Below are positions 51,249 to 62,326 of a DNA stretch of 64,000 nucleotides, one piece after another (position 1 is the stretch's first letter; each line of letters opens with the position of its first letter). A program made the position numbers and the translations under genes. The stretch comes from Cardiocondyla obscurior (Eukaryota; Arthropoda; Insecta; Hymenoptera; Formicidae). The stretch is taken from positions 496,001 to 560,000 of the forward strand of contig NC_091879.1 in the NCBI RefSeq assembly GCF_019399895.1, given 5' to 3'. Below the pieces are notes generated by a model. The model was not told the origin of the DNA. It did not search any database and saw only the letters and a list, made by a program, of their open reading frames with translations.

Positions 51249-54200
51249 ATGACGAGCATAAAAGTGCGCGTCGACTCGCCGAAGGTGCGCTACTCTGAGG
51301 ACTGCATCGAGGCGGAATACGAATATAGGACGACTAACGTGGCTGAGAGTGATGGGAACGATCACGATACCTACACGGTGAGAATTCGTGTTATTGATTT
51401 GTCAGTTGATCGATTCATTAGTATATTTGTCTGTCCGTCCAGGTGTTTTCGAGTGTGTGTCGCTAATGCACGCGCGCCGGCAGTCAGCTGGTCGATATCA
51501 AGCTTGCACATTTCAGAGAAATCACACTCTCTCATTTAAAGGGAAACAATCGACGAAACTTTTCACTGTATTCTCTTAGCTACGACAATACTTTAATATA
51601 TCTGTAGAGAGCATTCAGTCCCAACAGAAAGATGCAAAATATTCAACGAAATTTTCTTTCTTAAAAATCATAAAGCCTCCTTTTGTTAAGAAGAACCATG
51701 CCGAGACAAGGCGAGTGTCGCATTCTTATCATCTTTCGCATTTACATAATAAACCTCGGAAAATATGTCGAGAAGTATAAGCGGCATTGTTGAGCGCGAG
51801 ATCGTTCTAGAAATCTAGACCTCCGATAGAATCGACCCTTACAAACTTGTACGTACTCGTACACACTCGTCTCACATGCGGCGCGTGCGCTCGCGTACAA
51901 CAGATGTATATTTTATTCACATAAATTATTTGGTAGATCGTCAAAGATTGCCCTTCATATGATGAAGATTTCTCGTATAATTTTCAATATATAATTTCCT
52001 ATGTTTAAAAAAAGAGAAAAAAAAGGTGAGATAAGTGTATTGCATGATAAATCATCCACCCACATTTCTATCTTTCTCGACGACAAAAATATATTTTATA
52101 TGTATATGTTGAAAGGCACGATATTAAATAATAATTAAAATTATTTAAAATGTAGGTGACACCTACGTCGACAAAATTGTTAATCAGAACCATGACGAAA
52201 GTTCCAAAACTAGGCCTTATGTTGGTGGGTTGGGGTGGCAACAACGGTAGCACCGTAACCGCGGCTCTATTGGCAAACAAGCTTAAATTATCGTGGGAGA
52301 CGAAAGAAGGTCTTAAAACTGCAAACTGGTACGTATTTCACAAATTAATTTAACTGCGTAACGCGAACCTGAATTTTAAACAATGGCTATTGTTTATATA
52401 AAAGAAAGAAAAAAAAAAAAAATTTTTTTCTTTTCTTTTTTGAGTCGTCACGCCTACTGCAATTTTTATTGTTTTTATGATATCCAGTTCTTTTACATAC
52501 GACTTCATTATTTTCGTTATTACTTATTGATTGCTGTTTTAGGTATGGTTCGCTAATACAAGCGTCTACCATGAAATTGGGCAGAAGAGTTAAAGGGGAA
52601 GACGTTTATGTGCCCATTTCTAATATGTTACCAATGGTGAACCCGAATGATATCGAGATCGATGGCTGGGATATATCAGATGCAAATCTTGTGGAAGCAA
52701 TGGAGCGTGCTAAAGTGCTGGATATAAATCTGCAAGTACAATTACGGCCCTACATGGCACATATGCAGCCTAGAAAGAGCATATACTATTCCGATTTCAT
52801 CGCTTCAAATCAGGTGAGAATGTCGATAAGCTTCAACGTTGTCTGTGTAATACGCGAAAAATAATACTTGACAATAGATTATGAAACCTAAGTAATTTAT
52901 GAAAATTTCTGCATAAAGCCTTCAGTTTTCTTACATATGATATGATTTTTGGTCTATCTATTGTTAAAAATTCAACAAGTTATGTTTTCATTAAATTTGT
53001 TTAAGTCTAATAATTTATTAGAAAATAAATACAACAGTATTAATATAAAAATATTAGTTATTTCTGTTAGGACTTAAAATCAAAATTTTCACAAGTTTTT
53101 TTATTAATTTCAATAAGTTTAAATTCTTATGCTGATATTAATTTTTTTCCGAAATAAACTGAAAATATTGTAAAGAAATTTACATTAATATTTTGGAGAC
53201 ATATATGTTATAAATATTTTTGTAAATTTTATTATAAATAAGATATATAGTTATAGATTGTTAGAGAATATATTTTTAAAATAGAAGATAGACGAAAAAT
53301 TATTACATGCAAGGAAATTAAAGGTAAAAATTCGTTGAATTTCATAGATTATATAATTAGATTTTATAATACGTTATTTAAGAAGCTAAATTATATTATT
53401 AGCTATTCAAGACGGAAAATCATTAATGGTACTACGTAAGAAAACTGAAGGTGACAACATGTTCAACTGTGAAACAAGAGGTATCAATAATTTTCAATGC
53501 CTTCAATATTCTTTAATATTACTGTAATGAATCAGAAATTAAATTATGTTTGTATTGTAATTATATGCAAAGTCTGTAAATTTAATTAGAAAAAGATATA
53601 TACACACCCATGTGCGTAAGTCCACGCACGCACATACGCACGCATTAACATAGAAAAAGCGCCAGAAAACTGCAGACGTAAAACGTTAAAAAATCAATTT
53701 TATACACATACACACAAGTTTCTCATCAATTAAATAATCAATTATTTTATTTAATTTATGTAACAATTAATATTTATTTATAAAGGGCAAAAGAGCAAAT
53801 AACATCATTATGGGTACCAAGGCAGAACAACTCGAGTTGATTCGCAATGACATAAAGCACTTTAAGACTGCAAAAAATCTCGACCAAGTCATTATTTTAT
53901 GGACTGCTAATACGGAAAGATTTTCGGAGATCATAACAGACGTTAACGATACAGCAGACAACCTGTTGAAAGCAATCGCGGAAGATCATTCGGAGATTAG
54001 TCCCAGTACTATGTTTGCTGTTGCAGCGGCTTTAGAAGGAGTATGATTAAATTTAATTTAAAATATGATTTACGCCTCTTTTTATAATAAAGAAAAGAAA
54101 ATGTAGGAATTTATTAAAACATAACGTAATATATACTTAAATAACTTTTTCAGTGTACTTACATCAATGGATCGCCACAAAATACTTTTGTGCCGGGTGC

Positions 54201-55311
54201 TCTTGAATTAGCCGAGAAGCAAAAGACATTCGTCGGTGGCGACGATTTCAAATCTGGTCAAACAAAGCTGAAATCCGTGCTTGTAGATTTTCTGGTATCG
54301 GCCGGTATAAAGCCAGTGTCGATTGTCAGCTACAACCATTTAGGGAACAATGATGGATACAATCTGTCCGCACCACAACAATTTCGTTCGAAAGAGGTAT
54401 ATAAAAAAAGAACATTTCTTACGAATGTGTGCAAATGCGCACACGTATATAAGCACCAAAGATCATTTATATAAGTATAATTAATCTTATACACAGATCT
54501 CCAAGAGCAATGTTGTAGACGATATGGTGGAATCCAACAAGATTCTTTACAAAGCCGGAGAGAAGCCTGATCATTGTGTTGTCATTAAATACGTTCCATA
54601 CGTTGGTATGTGTGTAAAATTCATGTACTCAGTCACAGTTCACAGTAGTAAAGATGTTTTCCAAATGCATCGAGTTTTTTTTTTTTTTAATTGATGTAAT
54701 TTTGCCGCACGTATAATTTTTTGTTACAAGTTTTTTTTTATTACATTTATGCATGAACTAATAATAATAATAAAATAAAAGATATGAGTATTAACTTTGC
54801 AAAATATACGTACCAAATGTCAAAAGTTTTGCATAAAAAAGTGAATTAATGCGCTTTACTATTGAATTATATTTAAAACAAAGAAACTTTTTATTTGTAT
54901 AACTTTTTCTTTATTTTATTTATATCTTTACTAGGTGACAGCAAAAGAGCCATGGATGAATATACGTCTGAAATCATGCTAGGCGGTCACAATACCATCG
55001 CGATTCATAATACATGTGAGGATTCACTTCTCGCGACTCCCATCATTCTCGATCTCGTCATTTTAGCTGAACTCTGCTCTCGCATCACCTTCAAGCGAGC
55101 AGATTCTAATGATGAAGAATTTTCCAGCTTCCACAGTGTACTTTCGATTTTGTCATATCTTTGCAAAGCTCCACTAGTGCCCCAAGGAACACCAGTGGTG
55201 AATGCTTTATTTCGACAACGGGCTGCTATCGAAAATATTCTACGAGCTTGCTTGTCATTGCCACCGGAAGACAACATGCTTCTTGAACACAAAGTTCTTT
55301 TTAAAATTTAA
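51249..55311 (+). CDS. Inos: Inositol-3-phosphate synthase
   Basis: Seven exons, 51249-51377, 52156-52328, 52543-52813, 53786-54040, 54154-54396, 54497-54605 and 54935-55311, encode 518 residues. The enzyme converts glucose 6-phosphate to 1L-myo-inositol 1-phosphate with NAD, the committed step of inositol synthesis in the cytosol. The NAD-binding loop GWGGNNGST lies at residues 68-76. Family blocks follow: LPMVNPNDIEIDGWDIS, NGSPQNTFVPGALELA, GGDDFKSGQTKLKSVLVDFL, SYNHLGNNDGYNLSAP, SKSNVVDDMV, HCVVIKYVPYVGDSKRA and NTCEDSLLATPIILDL. The C-terminus ends soon after ENILRACLSLPPEDNMLLEH, shorter than the human tail. The start MTSIKVRVDSPKV precedes the conserved EAEYEYRTT. Intron 3 (52,814-53,785) contains a short inverted repeat pair. 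Confidence 0.96.
52919..53451. repeat. Perfect 16-bp inverted repeats about 500 bp apart
   Basis: CCTTCAGTTTTCTTAC at 52,919-52,934 has its exact complement GTAAGAAAACTGAAGG at 53,436-53,451, both in intron 3 of Inos. The enclosed DNA is strongly AT-rich with no open frame. This could be the two ends of a small non-autonomous DNA transposon, but no target-site duplication is obvious. Confidence 0.4.
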
Positions 55312-56257
55312 GAAAAATATAGGAGTGACGAGATGAGAATAGAGATTAAATGATATACGATAAAAGAAATGAAAAAAGAAAAGGAAGGAAAAAAATGAAT
55401 GAAGTAAGGTATGAAAGAAACAAAGTGATAATGAAAACTTATTACTCTTAGTTCGTTTTTTTGTTTCCAATTTCGTTAATATCAAATTTGATATAACGAT
55501 TAAAAAGTATATTCTGTCACTGAACAAGAGAAAAAAAAAAGGCAGAATTTCAAGAACTAATTTTCTAATTTTATTAATGGGCTACAAATAATTAAATTTT
55601 GATATAAAAACTTTAATTATGTCAATGTTAGTAGAATTATTAACATTGTTACGAACATAGATTTTTTCCCATCTTGTTAATTATTTTCAATTGTATTAAC
55701 CAAATTTGAAGACCTTTTGGTTAAAAGCAATGATTTATTATAATTCAAAATAAAAATTATTTATAGCTGTAAGCAAATTGTCTATCACCTAATCTTATCG
55801 TTTCTTTTAAAATTAAATCATTGTTAGTTTATAATGTGAATCAAATATTTTTAATCAACTCGTCACAAAATTAATTAAGTTATATATTGATCGATTGTTC
55901 AATAAAAATAAAATAAATACAAAAAAATTTAATTAATTTCTGTAAACTTAATTAGGAGAGAAATATTTTGAATAAATATAATTATTTATATATATGAATA
56001 CATACACTCGTATACACACACATTGTATATACGACATTGCGTGTGTGTAGTGCATATACATGCGTGTAACGTGTTTGTAAAAGGTTAATTTATAGTAAAT
56101 TGCAGTTGCTAGTATTCTATCTACTGGGACGCGATCATGTAACATTTTTGCCAAAGATACTTCGTGAAACGTGAAAAAAACATCACACAATCACACATAC
56201 ATACATGTTCACACGTACTCATTTTTTCACGTTTCACGAGCACATTTATTAGCGAAA
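55312..56257. other. 3' flank of Inos
   Basis: AT-rich DNA with AATAAA-type signals near 55,900 (AATAAAAATAAAATAAAT), suitable for Inos polyadenylation. A TG/CA-rich patch at 56,000-56,070 follows. No gene is seen. Confidence 0.5.
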
Positions 56258-56866
56258 ACGCGCCTACTAATCACAGCACTCCATAAATCGCCTGATCGCG
56301 AGCTCGGAACAGGCTTACGTGACTCGTTCTACTGCAAACGAGAGGACACACGGCCACGCGGAGAGCATCGGTTTCGAGACGAAGACGTCGAGGCATCCGC
56401 GTGTGTTCTCTCACGGGTCATCATCGTGTACCTGTATCTAGTGAAACGCTGTGATTGGTCGACGCGTAGTTTCCCTAGCGCGCCGACCAATCATAGCGCT
56501 CCATCGATCGCCTGATTGTGAGCTCGTATCAGTCTACGTGGACTCGTGCTACTGCGTAAAACTAGAGGTCATGACGAGCACGCGGTCCGAGTTCGAAACG
56601 AAAATGTCGAGGCATCCGTGCGTCGTAGCCCGTTTCTCGTATCGAATTCGAAGATTTGAGACGGTCGGAAGTGTCGTGGACTATCTCGTGAGTGTCCAGC
56701 ACGCAGAAGAATGACTCGACAACTACTGCGTACTAGAGATCACGGCGAGCACGCGGTCCGAGTTTGATACGAAAATGTCGAGGCATCCGTGCGTCGTAGC
56801 CCGTTTCTCGTATCGAATTCGAAGATTTGAGACGATCGGGAGTATCGTGGACTATCTCGCATCCGC
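56258..56866. repeat. Diverged direct repeats of about 170-190 bp, three copies
   Basis: Copies lie near 56,258-56,405, 56,475-56,690 and 56,720-56,866. All share CGAAAATGTCGAGGCATCCG-like and GAGCACGCGGTCCGAGTT-like blocks; copy 1 is the most diverged. Copies 2 and 3 share GCGTCGTAGCCCGTTTCTCG and ATTCGAAGATTTGAGACG with only a few differences over about 120 bp. CCAATCA-type motifs recur between copies. The block is CpG-rich against AT-rich flanks. No coding role is evident. Confidence 0.75.
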
Positions 56867-56945
56867 CATCGTCAGAACGTGAGATCCGCACCTCGCGCAC
56901 GTCTTCTCCGTCGCGGCTGAGACTCTCAACGTGTTTCGAGTGATT

Positions 56946-57275
56946 GATTTAAAGAACTTGAGAAAGACAGTGCGGGATTTAAAGAACTTGAGAAAGACAG
57001 TACGGGATTAAAAGAACTTGAGAAAGACAGTGCGGCATTTAAAGAACTTGAGAAAGACAGTGCGGGATTTAAAGAACTTGAGAAAGACAGTGCGGGATTT
57101 AAAGAACTTGAGAAAGACAGTACGGGATTAAAAGAACTTGAAAAAGACAGTGCGGGATTTAAAGAACTTGAGAAAGACAGTGCGGGATTTAAAGAACTTG
57201 AGAAAGACAGTGCGGGATTTAAAGAATTTGAGAAAGACAGTGCGGAATTTAAAGAACTTGAGAAAGACAGTGCGG
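56946..57275 (+). repeat. Minisatellite, 11 units of 30 bp
   Basis: The unit is GATTTAAAGAACTTG followed by AGAAAGACAGTGCGG, repeated eleven times without length change and with few substitutions (GATTA at units 3 and 7, CATTT at 4, AATTT at 11). Because 30 is a multiple of 3, each frame repeats a decapeptide. Only the frame reading FKELEKDSAG stays open through all units and continues to a stop at 57,446. A TGA lies immediately before it and no ATG opens it, so translation is not established. Confidence 0.9.
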
Positions 57276-57693
57276 GGAACGTTTCATATCACGGCCGTGT
57301 TTCGTTCGCCGCTTGGTGCAAGCACAAGGATCAACCTGACATCCCGAGAACATCCCGAGGACATCCTGAGAGGAGGAGGAGGCCCAGGAAGGGTATCCTG
57401 CCCCGGCGGAGCAACCCCAGGGTAGGTATAAATTTGTCTTTGGAATAAAATGCTTTGAATGTGATATCTACAAAATAATTCTTTAATTTGTGTGTTTCAG
57501 ATCAAGAGAAACTCCGCTGCTTCGCATCGTTTAATGAGAACTTAAAGTGCCGTGCGCCGATATCAGTCATCATACGAACCGCCGCCGGTTCGTCGGTCGT
57601 TTCGGGAGTGCCGCTAGTTTTTCGGCGTTTTTTTTTAACGATTTTCTTTTTCATTTTCGGAAGTGCGTTCGCGAGTTACTTGTGCGCGGAAGG

Positions 57694-57922
57694 ATGACTC
57701 GTCACGTCCCATCTGAGAGGATGAGCAGGCCCAGGAGGCATCAGGCATCGGCGGAGCAACTTTTAAGTAAGCATGAATTTTTTTAAATTAAATCTTAATT
57801 AAAAAAAATTATTATCTTTTTTTTTATCAATCTTATTAATTTCTTGGCACGTCTACATTAATATTTTCCTTTTATGTTACAGACACCGGCAGAATTTTAC
57901 AACTCCGCTGTATGCAGATTGG
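57694..57922 (+). CDS. Candidate small spliced ORF, copy 2 of the module
   Basis: An ATG opens MTRHVPSERMSRPRRHQASA then EQLL, to a donor after 57,766. The next exon (57,883-57,922) continues in frame as NTGRILQLRCMQIG to another donor. No stop is reached within these two exons. The product is short and basic with no recognised family. Its close copy at 58,058 argues that the frame was carried by duplication rather than proving that it is used. Confidence 0.2.
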
Positions 57923-58057
57923 GTAAGCCAGTAACCTGTTTTCTTTTTCAGGATTTTCTCTTTTCAGCAGTGCGGAAAAATAACGCGCGCAAGTGATTAA
58001 TAAATTTCGCGAATGTAAAATCACGGTCGCGTTCGCGAGTGACTTGTGCGCGGAAAG

Positions 58058-58315
58058 ATGGCTCGTCACGTCCCATCTGAGAGGAGGAGCAGGCCCGGGG
58101 GGCATCAGGCATCAGAGGAGCAACTTTTAGGTGAGATTTAATTCTTTCTTTAAATTCGTAATTTTATTAACTTAAGTTTTATTTATTTTTATTAAAGAAT
58201 TAAATATATAAGCGTAATTTTTTTTCGTTTAAACATTAACTATTTTCAGCACGTTTACATTAATATTGTTTAATCTTATGTTACAGCCACCGGCAGAATT
58301 TTTCAACTCCGCTGA
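58058..58315 (+). CDS. Candidate small spliced ORF, copy 3 of the module
   Basis: Exons 58058-58130 and 58287-58315 read MARHVPSERRSRPGGHQASE, EQLL and then ATGRIFQLR before a TGA, 33 residues. The same start, donor phase and acceptor phase are kept as in the neighbouring copy, although the end differs by an early stop. It could equally be a non-coding 5' exon pair of the carrier gene that follows, although the gap to that gene's ATG is only about 70 bp after the last donor. Confidence 0.2.
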
Positions 58316-58403
58316 AGCTCATGCAGATCGGTAAGTCGATTAAATAATTTTCGTAATAGTAACCTAGGGAACATGTGTCTTATAACCTTGAATACAATAT
58401 ATC

Positions 58404-59846
58404 ATGTCAGCGTCAATTCAAGACACCAAAGTGCCAAAAATGGTCAATTTTTTAATAGGCGGCATATCAGGGTAAAAGAAAAAAAAAGAAAAAAAATTTA
58501 GTTATTCCTTCCCTTTGAAAAGTCTCGGTTTCGATATCTCATGGCAATTTCATTCCGTTCAGAGTAATGGCACAGATCGCGACGCATCCCATGGATGTTA
58601 TTAAGATACGCATGCAAGTTTCGCACGATACTCTGCGCGACGTAGTCCTTCGCACGCTCAACACGTCCGGAGTCTGCGGGTTTTACGTCGGGCTTAGCGC
58701 GGCTCTACTTCGTCAGATGACTTACACCACCAGTAGACTCGGGATCTATACTACGTTGCTAGATATCAGGGAGTAATTCCAGTTTGTCGTTGCGCTTAAA
58801 AGTTAATCGCGATATCGATTAGATTATGAAAAATTTCGTGAAAAATAGATATAGAAGATATAAAAAAATAGAGAAATGGATCGTAAAAGTCTTAAATCCA
58901 AATTGCTCTACCCCTTTTCCTAGACAACAGTTCGGGTATTTAAATTACGTTACGATGATTAGCCTCGGGATGATAGCCGGCGCGATGGGCTCTTTTATCG
59001 GCACCCCCTCGGATTTGATACTCATTCGCATGGTGGCCGACTCGAATCTGCCACCAGGTAGTTTCCGGTATTTCTCTCTTCGAGAAAAAATTTGAGCGTG
59101 TTTAATACAAGAATTTATTTATATAGAAAAGCAGAGGAACTATAAGAACGCCGTTAAAGCGATTTGTAGCATATGGAAAACCGAGGGATTATCCGCGTTA
59201 TGGAGAGGAGCTGTGCCCACGATGGGCAGAGCGGCAATAGTAAATGGAGCGCAGTTAGGTACATATACGAAAGCGAAGATATTATTGCAGGACACAGGTT
59301 ATTCAAGTTTTGCAATGCTTATTACTTACATAATTTCTCACATAATCTCGCGAGGAAAGATACAAAAAAAAAGAACATAAAAAAATATAAAAATTATAAA
59401 AAAGAAATCCGAGAGTAGAAAGAATAGAATAGAATAGAATAAAGAATAGAAAGAATGGAATAAAAGCAAGATTCTAATACGATAGGGTACTTACAAAACG
59501 GTATACCATTGCAAGTTGTCGCTGCTATGACGTCCAGCGTGATTACGTGCTTCGTTTCGATTCCGATGGACTTGGCTAAAACTAGGTAAAACGGTGAAGT
59601 ATAAAGGTGACGCGATTAGAATTCTCAAACACGGAATTTTGTAGGATTCAAAATTGGAGGCAGCCGACGAAACCGCCGGGGATCACGGGTATGATTTCGA
59701 GTATTGTTAAAACGGAAGGAATACTGTCACTCTGGCGCAGTTTCCTACCGTATTATTCTAGAGCTGCGCCCAACACCGTGATCACCATGGTGTGCGTTGA
59801 TCAACTTCACAGAATGTATTCTAAATTGTTCCTTGAATCGCAATAA
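58404..59846 (+). CDS. Mitochondrial oxoglutarate/malate carrier-like, diverged paralogue
   Basis: Six exons, 58404-58471, 58563-58772, 58924-59057, 59127-59297, 59486-59585 and 59645-59846, give 294 residues. Three carrier repeats have signatures PMDVIKIRMQ, PSDLILIRM and PMDLAKTRIQ. Contact-site blocks are RQMTYTTSRLG, WRGAVPTMGRAAIVNGAQLG and YYSRAAPNTVITM, characteristic of SLC25A11. The last replaces the usual RxGPHTVLTF seen in the neighbour and in human OGC. SLC25A11 exchanges 2-oxoglutarate and malate across the inner mitochondrial membrane. The first exon is short (MSASIQDTKVPKMVNFLIGG). Exon 4 ends with a non-consensus GTTATT donor. The second-repeat residue change and the altered third contact site suggest relaxed or shifted transport function. 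It runs tail-to-tail with its paralogue. Confidence 0.85.
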
Positions 59847-60035
59847 TAATCATTACCCCAACGTTGCTCTTCTGTAATTACTTGCTACGGTAACGATTGA
59901 AATAGAATTTAAAACCGAGACGCTGTAGTATTTAATTAATGAAAAACGTTTACGGTTTAAAAAAAATTATAAGGTTTATCTGAAATTTTATACATCTATT
60001 CGACGTTTGTTCAAATCAAACTGTTTTTTTTTTAA
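59847..60035. other. Overlap zone of two convergent carrier genes
   Basis: Only 189 bp separate the two stop codons, so the 3'UTRs of these paralogues probably overlap or abut. AT-rich, with no further gene. Confidence 0.6.
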
Positions 60036-61620
60036 TTATTGCTGAAAATATATTCGATATAAATTCATTAATTGTTCGTTAACAATAAAAGTCAGTACTG
60101 TATGCGGACCGATTCTGCAGTAAGTTGGCCAGAAACCTCTCCAAAGAGACCTTAGTCCCTCGTTTTTCGCTATTGACAACATAACTGATAACATGCCCGG
60201 AGGTTTGTCAGCTTTCATATTTTGTATTCTGCAAATAAAAAAGTCAAACGTCTTAATTTGTTCAAAAAGTTCAACTTAATTGCTATCAGATATCAGTCGT
60301 TAACCTGGTCTTGGTAATGTCGAAGGGCATAGAATTGAAGGAAGTGATGAAACCTGATACCATTGAGGCGCCAAAGTGCAAACATATACCTTCTTTAATA
60401 TTCACTAGAAAAACAATAATTTTTCAAATATTAAAAAGATTCAAAAGAGATAAATCATACATAATTCTGTAAATAATGCATTGGAAGTTTTTGTATATTC
60501 TTACAGTTTAACGTAGATATTAATTAGATCATTAAAATTAATCAGGAATATTGAAAATAATTATACAAACGTACTGTGTGTTGCTAACAAATACTTCACT
60601 TGACTGTAAGTAGCTAATTGCGAGACATTAACGACAACAGCTCTTCCTATTGTGGCCACACTTCCTCTCCAAAGAGTAAATATTCCTTCTTCTCTTGCAA
60701 TTCTGACAAAGGCGTCAATTACGTTCTTGTAATGTTTCTGCTGCTCTAAGTACCGAAAACGTTTACCAAATTTCAGATTAGACTTATCCCCAACACCATT
60801 TATTTTATAATATTCTTATGATAATGTATCTCTTGTACAAGAACTTGTCATTACCTATCGGTAATCTGCCATCTGTTGTCATTCTCACAAGAGCAACGTC
60901 GGCTGGTGTCCCTACAAAAGCTCCTATGGCACCAGCGGTCCCAGCCATGAACGTTAGAACCGCGAAACTAGGTCGGCCGGTATAACTTTGTCTGAAAAAC
61001 AATTAACTTCCTTTTAAATACTACAGCGAAACGGGAATTCCAATTATTTCAGTCGTCTGACCGATTGTAGTTATTGCTAATTAACTCACCTCCAAAAATC
61101 TTGCATCTGATTATAAACTCCGAGTCGCACAGTCGTATACGTTGCCTGTCTAACGAGACCAGCGGTTAAGCCACTGTAAAACGAAGTAACGCCTTGCTCG
61201 CAATATATAGAGCCGATTATATCCAAGATCGGTGCTTTCCCTTTATGCACTTGCATCCTATTTTTGATTACGTCCATCGGGTGCACCACGCAAGTTGCCG
61301 CCATTCTGAAATGTAAAACAAGTTAGAAACAATTACATCAGTTGATTCCCATTAATATCAAAGCTCAAATAATTTTTATCTGTGATGTTATTTTATTTTT
61401 CTTCGACATTGATTAAAGAATGAAGATAGAATGACATCGCAAGTGATAATTATTCTAAGCTTTAGTGTAAACGATAGAAAATAGCAAATATTTTCTTAAT
61501 CCTTATATTAAAATACATCGTTGCGAGAAATTACCCGGAAAGACCACCCAGTAAAAAATTTATCACAGGCGGTATAGGCTGTTTCCTCTTTTCCTTCGGG
61601 TCTTCATTTTTCCCTGACAT
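60036..61620 (-). CDS. SLC25A11: Mitochondrial 2-oxoglutarate/malate carrier protein
   Basis: Six exons, 61620-61535, 61305-61090, 60991-60855, 60745-60575, 60404-60305 and 60228-60036, give 300 residues (human about 314). Repeat signatures are PMDVIKNRMQ, PADVALVRMTTDGRLP and PFDITKTRIQNM. Contact sites RQATYTTVRLGVY, GRAVVVNVSQLATY and CRIGPHTVLTFIVNEQL agree closely with the known OGC family. The protein is expected in the inner mitochondrial membrane, in the malate-aspartate shuttle. Internal exon lengths (171 and 100 nt) are identical to those of the convergent neighbour, and exons 2 and 3 differ by only 6 and 3 nt, showing descent from one duplicated gene. This copy keeps the canonical residues and is probably the ancestral function. 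Confidence 0.93.
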
Positions 61621-62326
61621 CTTTAATAATTCGTGTCGAAATATAGATGCATCAGGATCTTTGTATATAATGTCAAATTGTATAAAAATTAATTAATTTA
61701 TGTCGCGTAAAAAGTGACGTTTCACTGCGTGACGATAAAATATCGATTCTTACACATCGACTTTGATACGATATTTATTTGACTTGGCAATTGTTTTTAA
61801 TCACACGCGAGAAAACAATAGCTGCTAATATTTACAAAATAATTAAAGTTAAGATTATGTTTCATCTCTGATTAGATTTATTCTAATACTAAGATTTTAT
61901 ACAGCGTACATTGCTAGTACAGAGAATCGTATTTTTTAATTGTTTCTATGAGAAATTATCTCTCGATGTTAAAATGCACGTTGCTAAAATAGCGTCGCGT
62001 GACAGCGCGTTCATATTAATTTATGTTAATTTTTTTAATTGAACGTGAACAAAACTTGCTCCCGAGCAACCTGACCCAGACAGCTTATTTAATTGCTCGG
62101 ACTTTCACAATTCGGTGAATTCTTTGTTCGTAAATTACTGGTAATTTAATCTTAACACAAACAACTTTGTTTCTGTCGATTTTTGTACGTGTCAGAAACA
62201 CGGGGGACTGAACGGTGCGAAAGTGACTCGGCTAACGTTTCGAATAAATGACGTAATGATCGGACGGATTCGTGGTAATTGCGGACGAGCGGATAACAAA
62301 TTAACGCTGCTTATCGCAAGCGGCAG
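61621..62326. other. Upstream of SLC25A11 and 3' flank of the axonemal gene
   Basis: AT-rich near the carrier start, then more CpG-rich (62,180-62,326). The carrier promoter and leader and the 3'UTR of the next minus-strand gene must share it. No other feature is visible. Confidence 0.45.

Larger units (their letters stand above)
57360..58335 (+). repeat. Triplicated exon-plus-intron module
   Basis: Three related blocks sit about 350-365 bp apart at 57,360-57,424, 57,708-57,770 and 58,072-58,134. Each has a GAG/AGG purine-rich body, then GCGGAGCAAC or GAGGAGCAAC, and ends at a splice-donor match (GTAGGT, GTAAGC, GTGAGA). Copies 2 and 3 are also followed by the same acceptor side: TTATGTTACAG and then CACCGGCAGAATTT, AACTCCGCTG and another donor. 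The upstream flank GTGCGCGGAA before an ATG is shared too. This is a local tandem duplication that kept the splice signals. Confidence 0.7.

Noticed and set aside
50075..51539. Open frames on both strands before Inos
   Set aside because: No family resemblance, and the downstream ones overlap the true first Inos exon in another frame or its leader.
57138..57425. Frame of repeated RKTVRDLKNL decapeptides
   Set aside because: This frame is broken by TAA in units 3 and 7 of the same array, so it is a partial by-product of the minisatellite.
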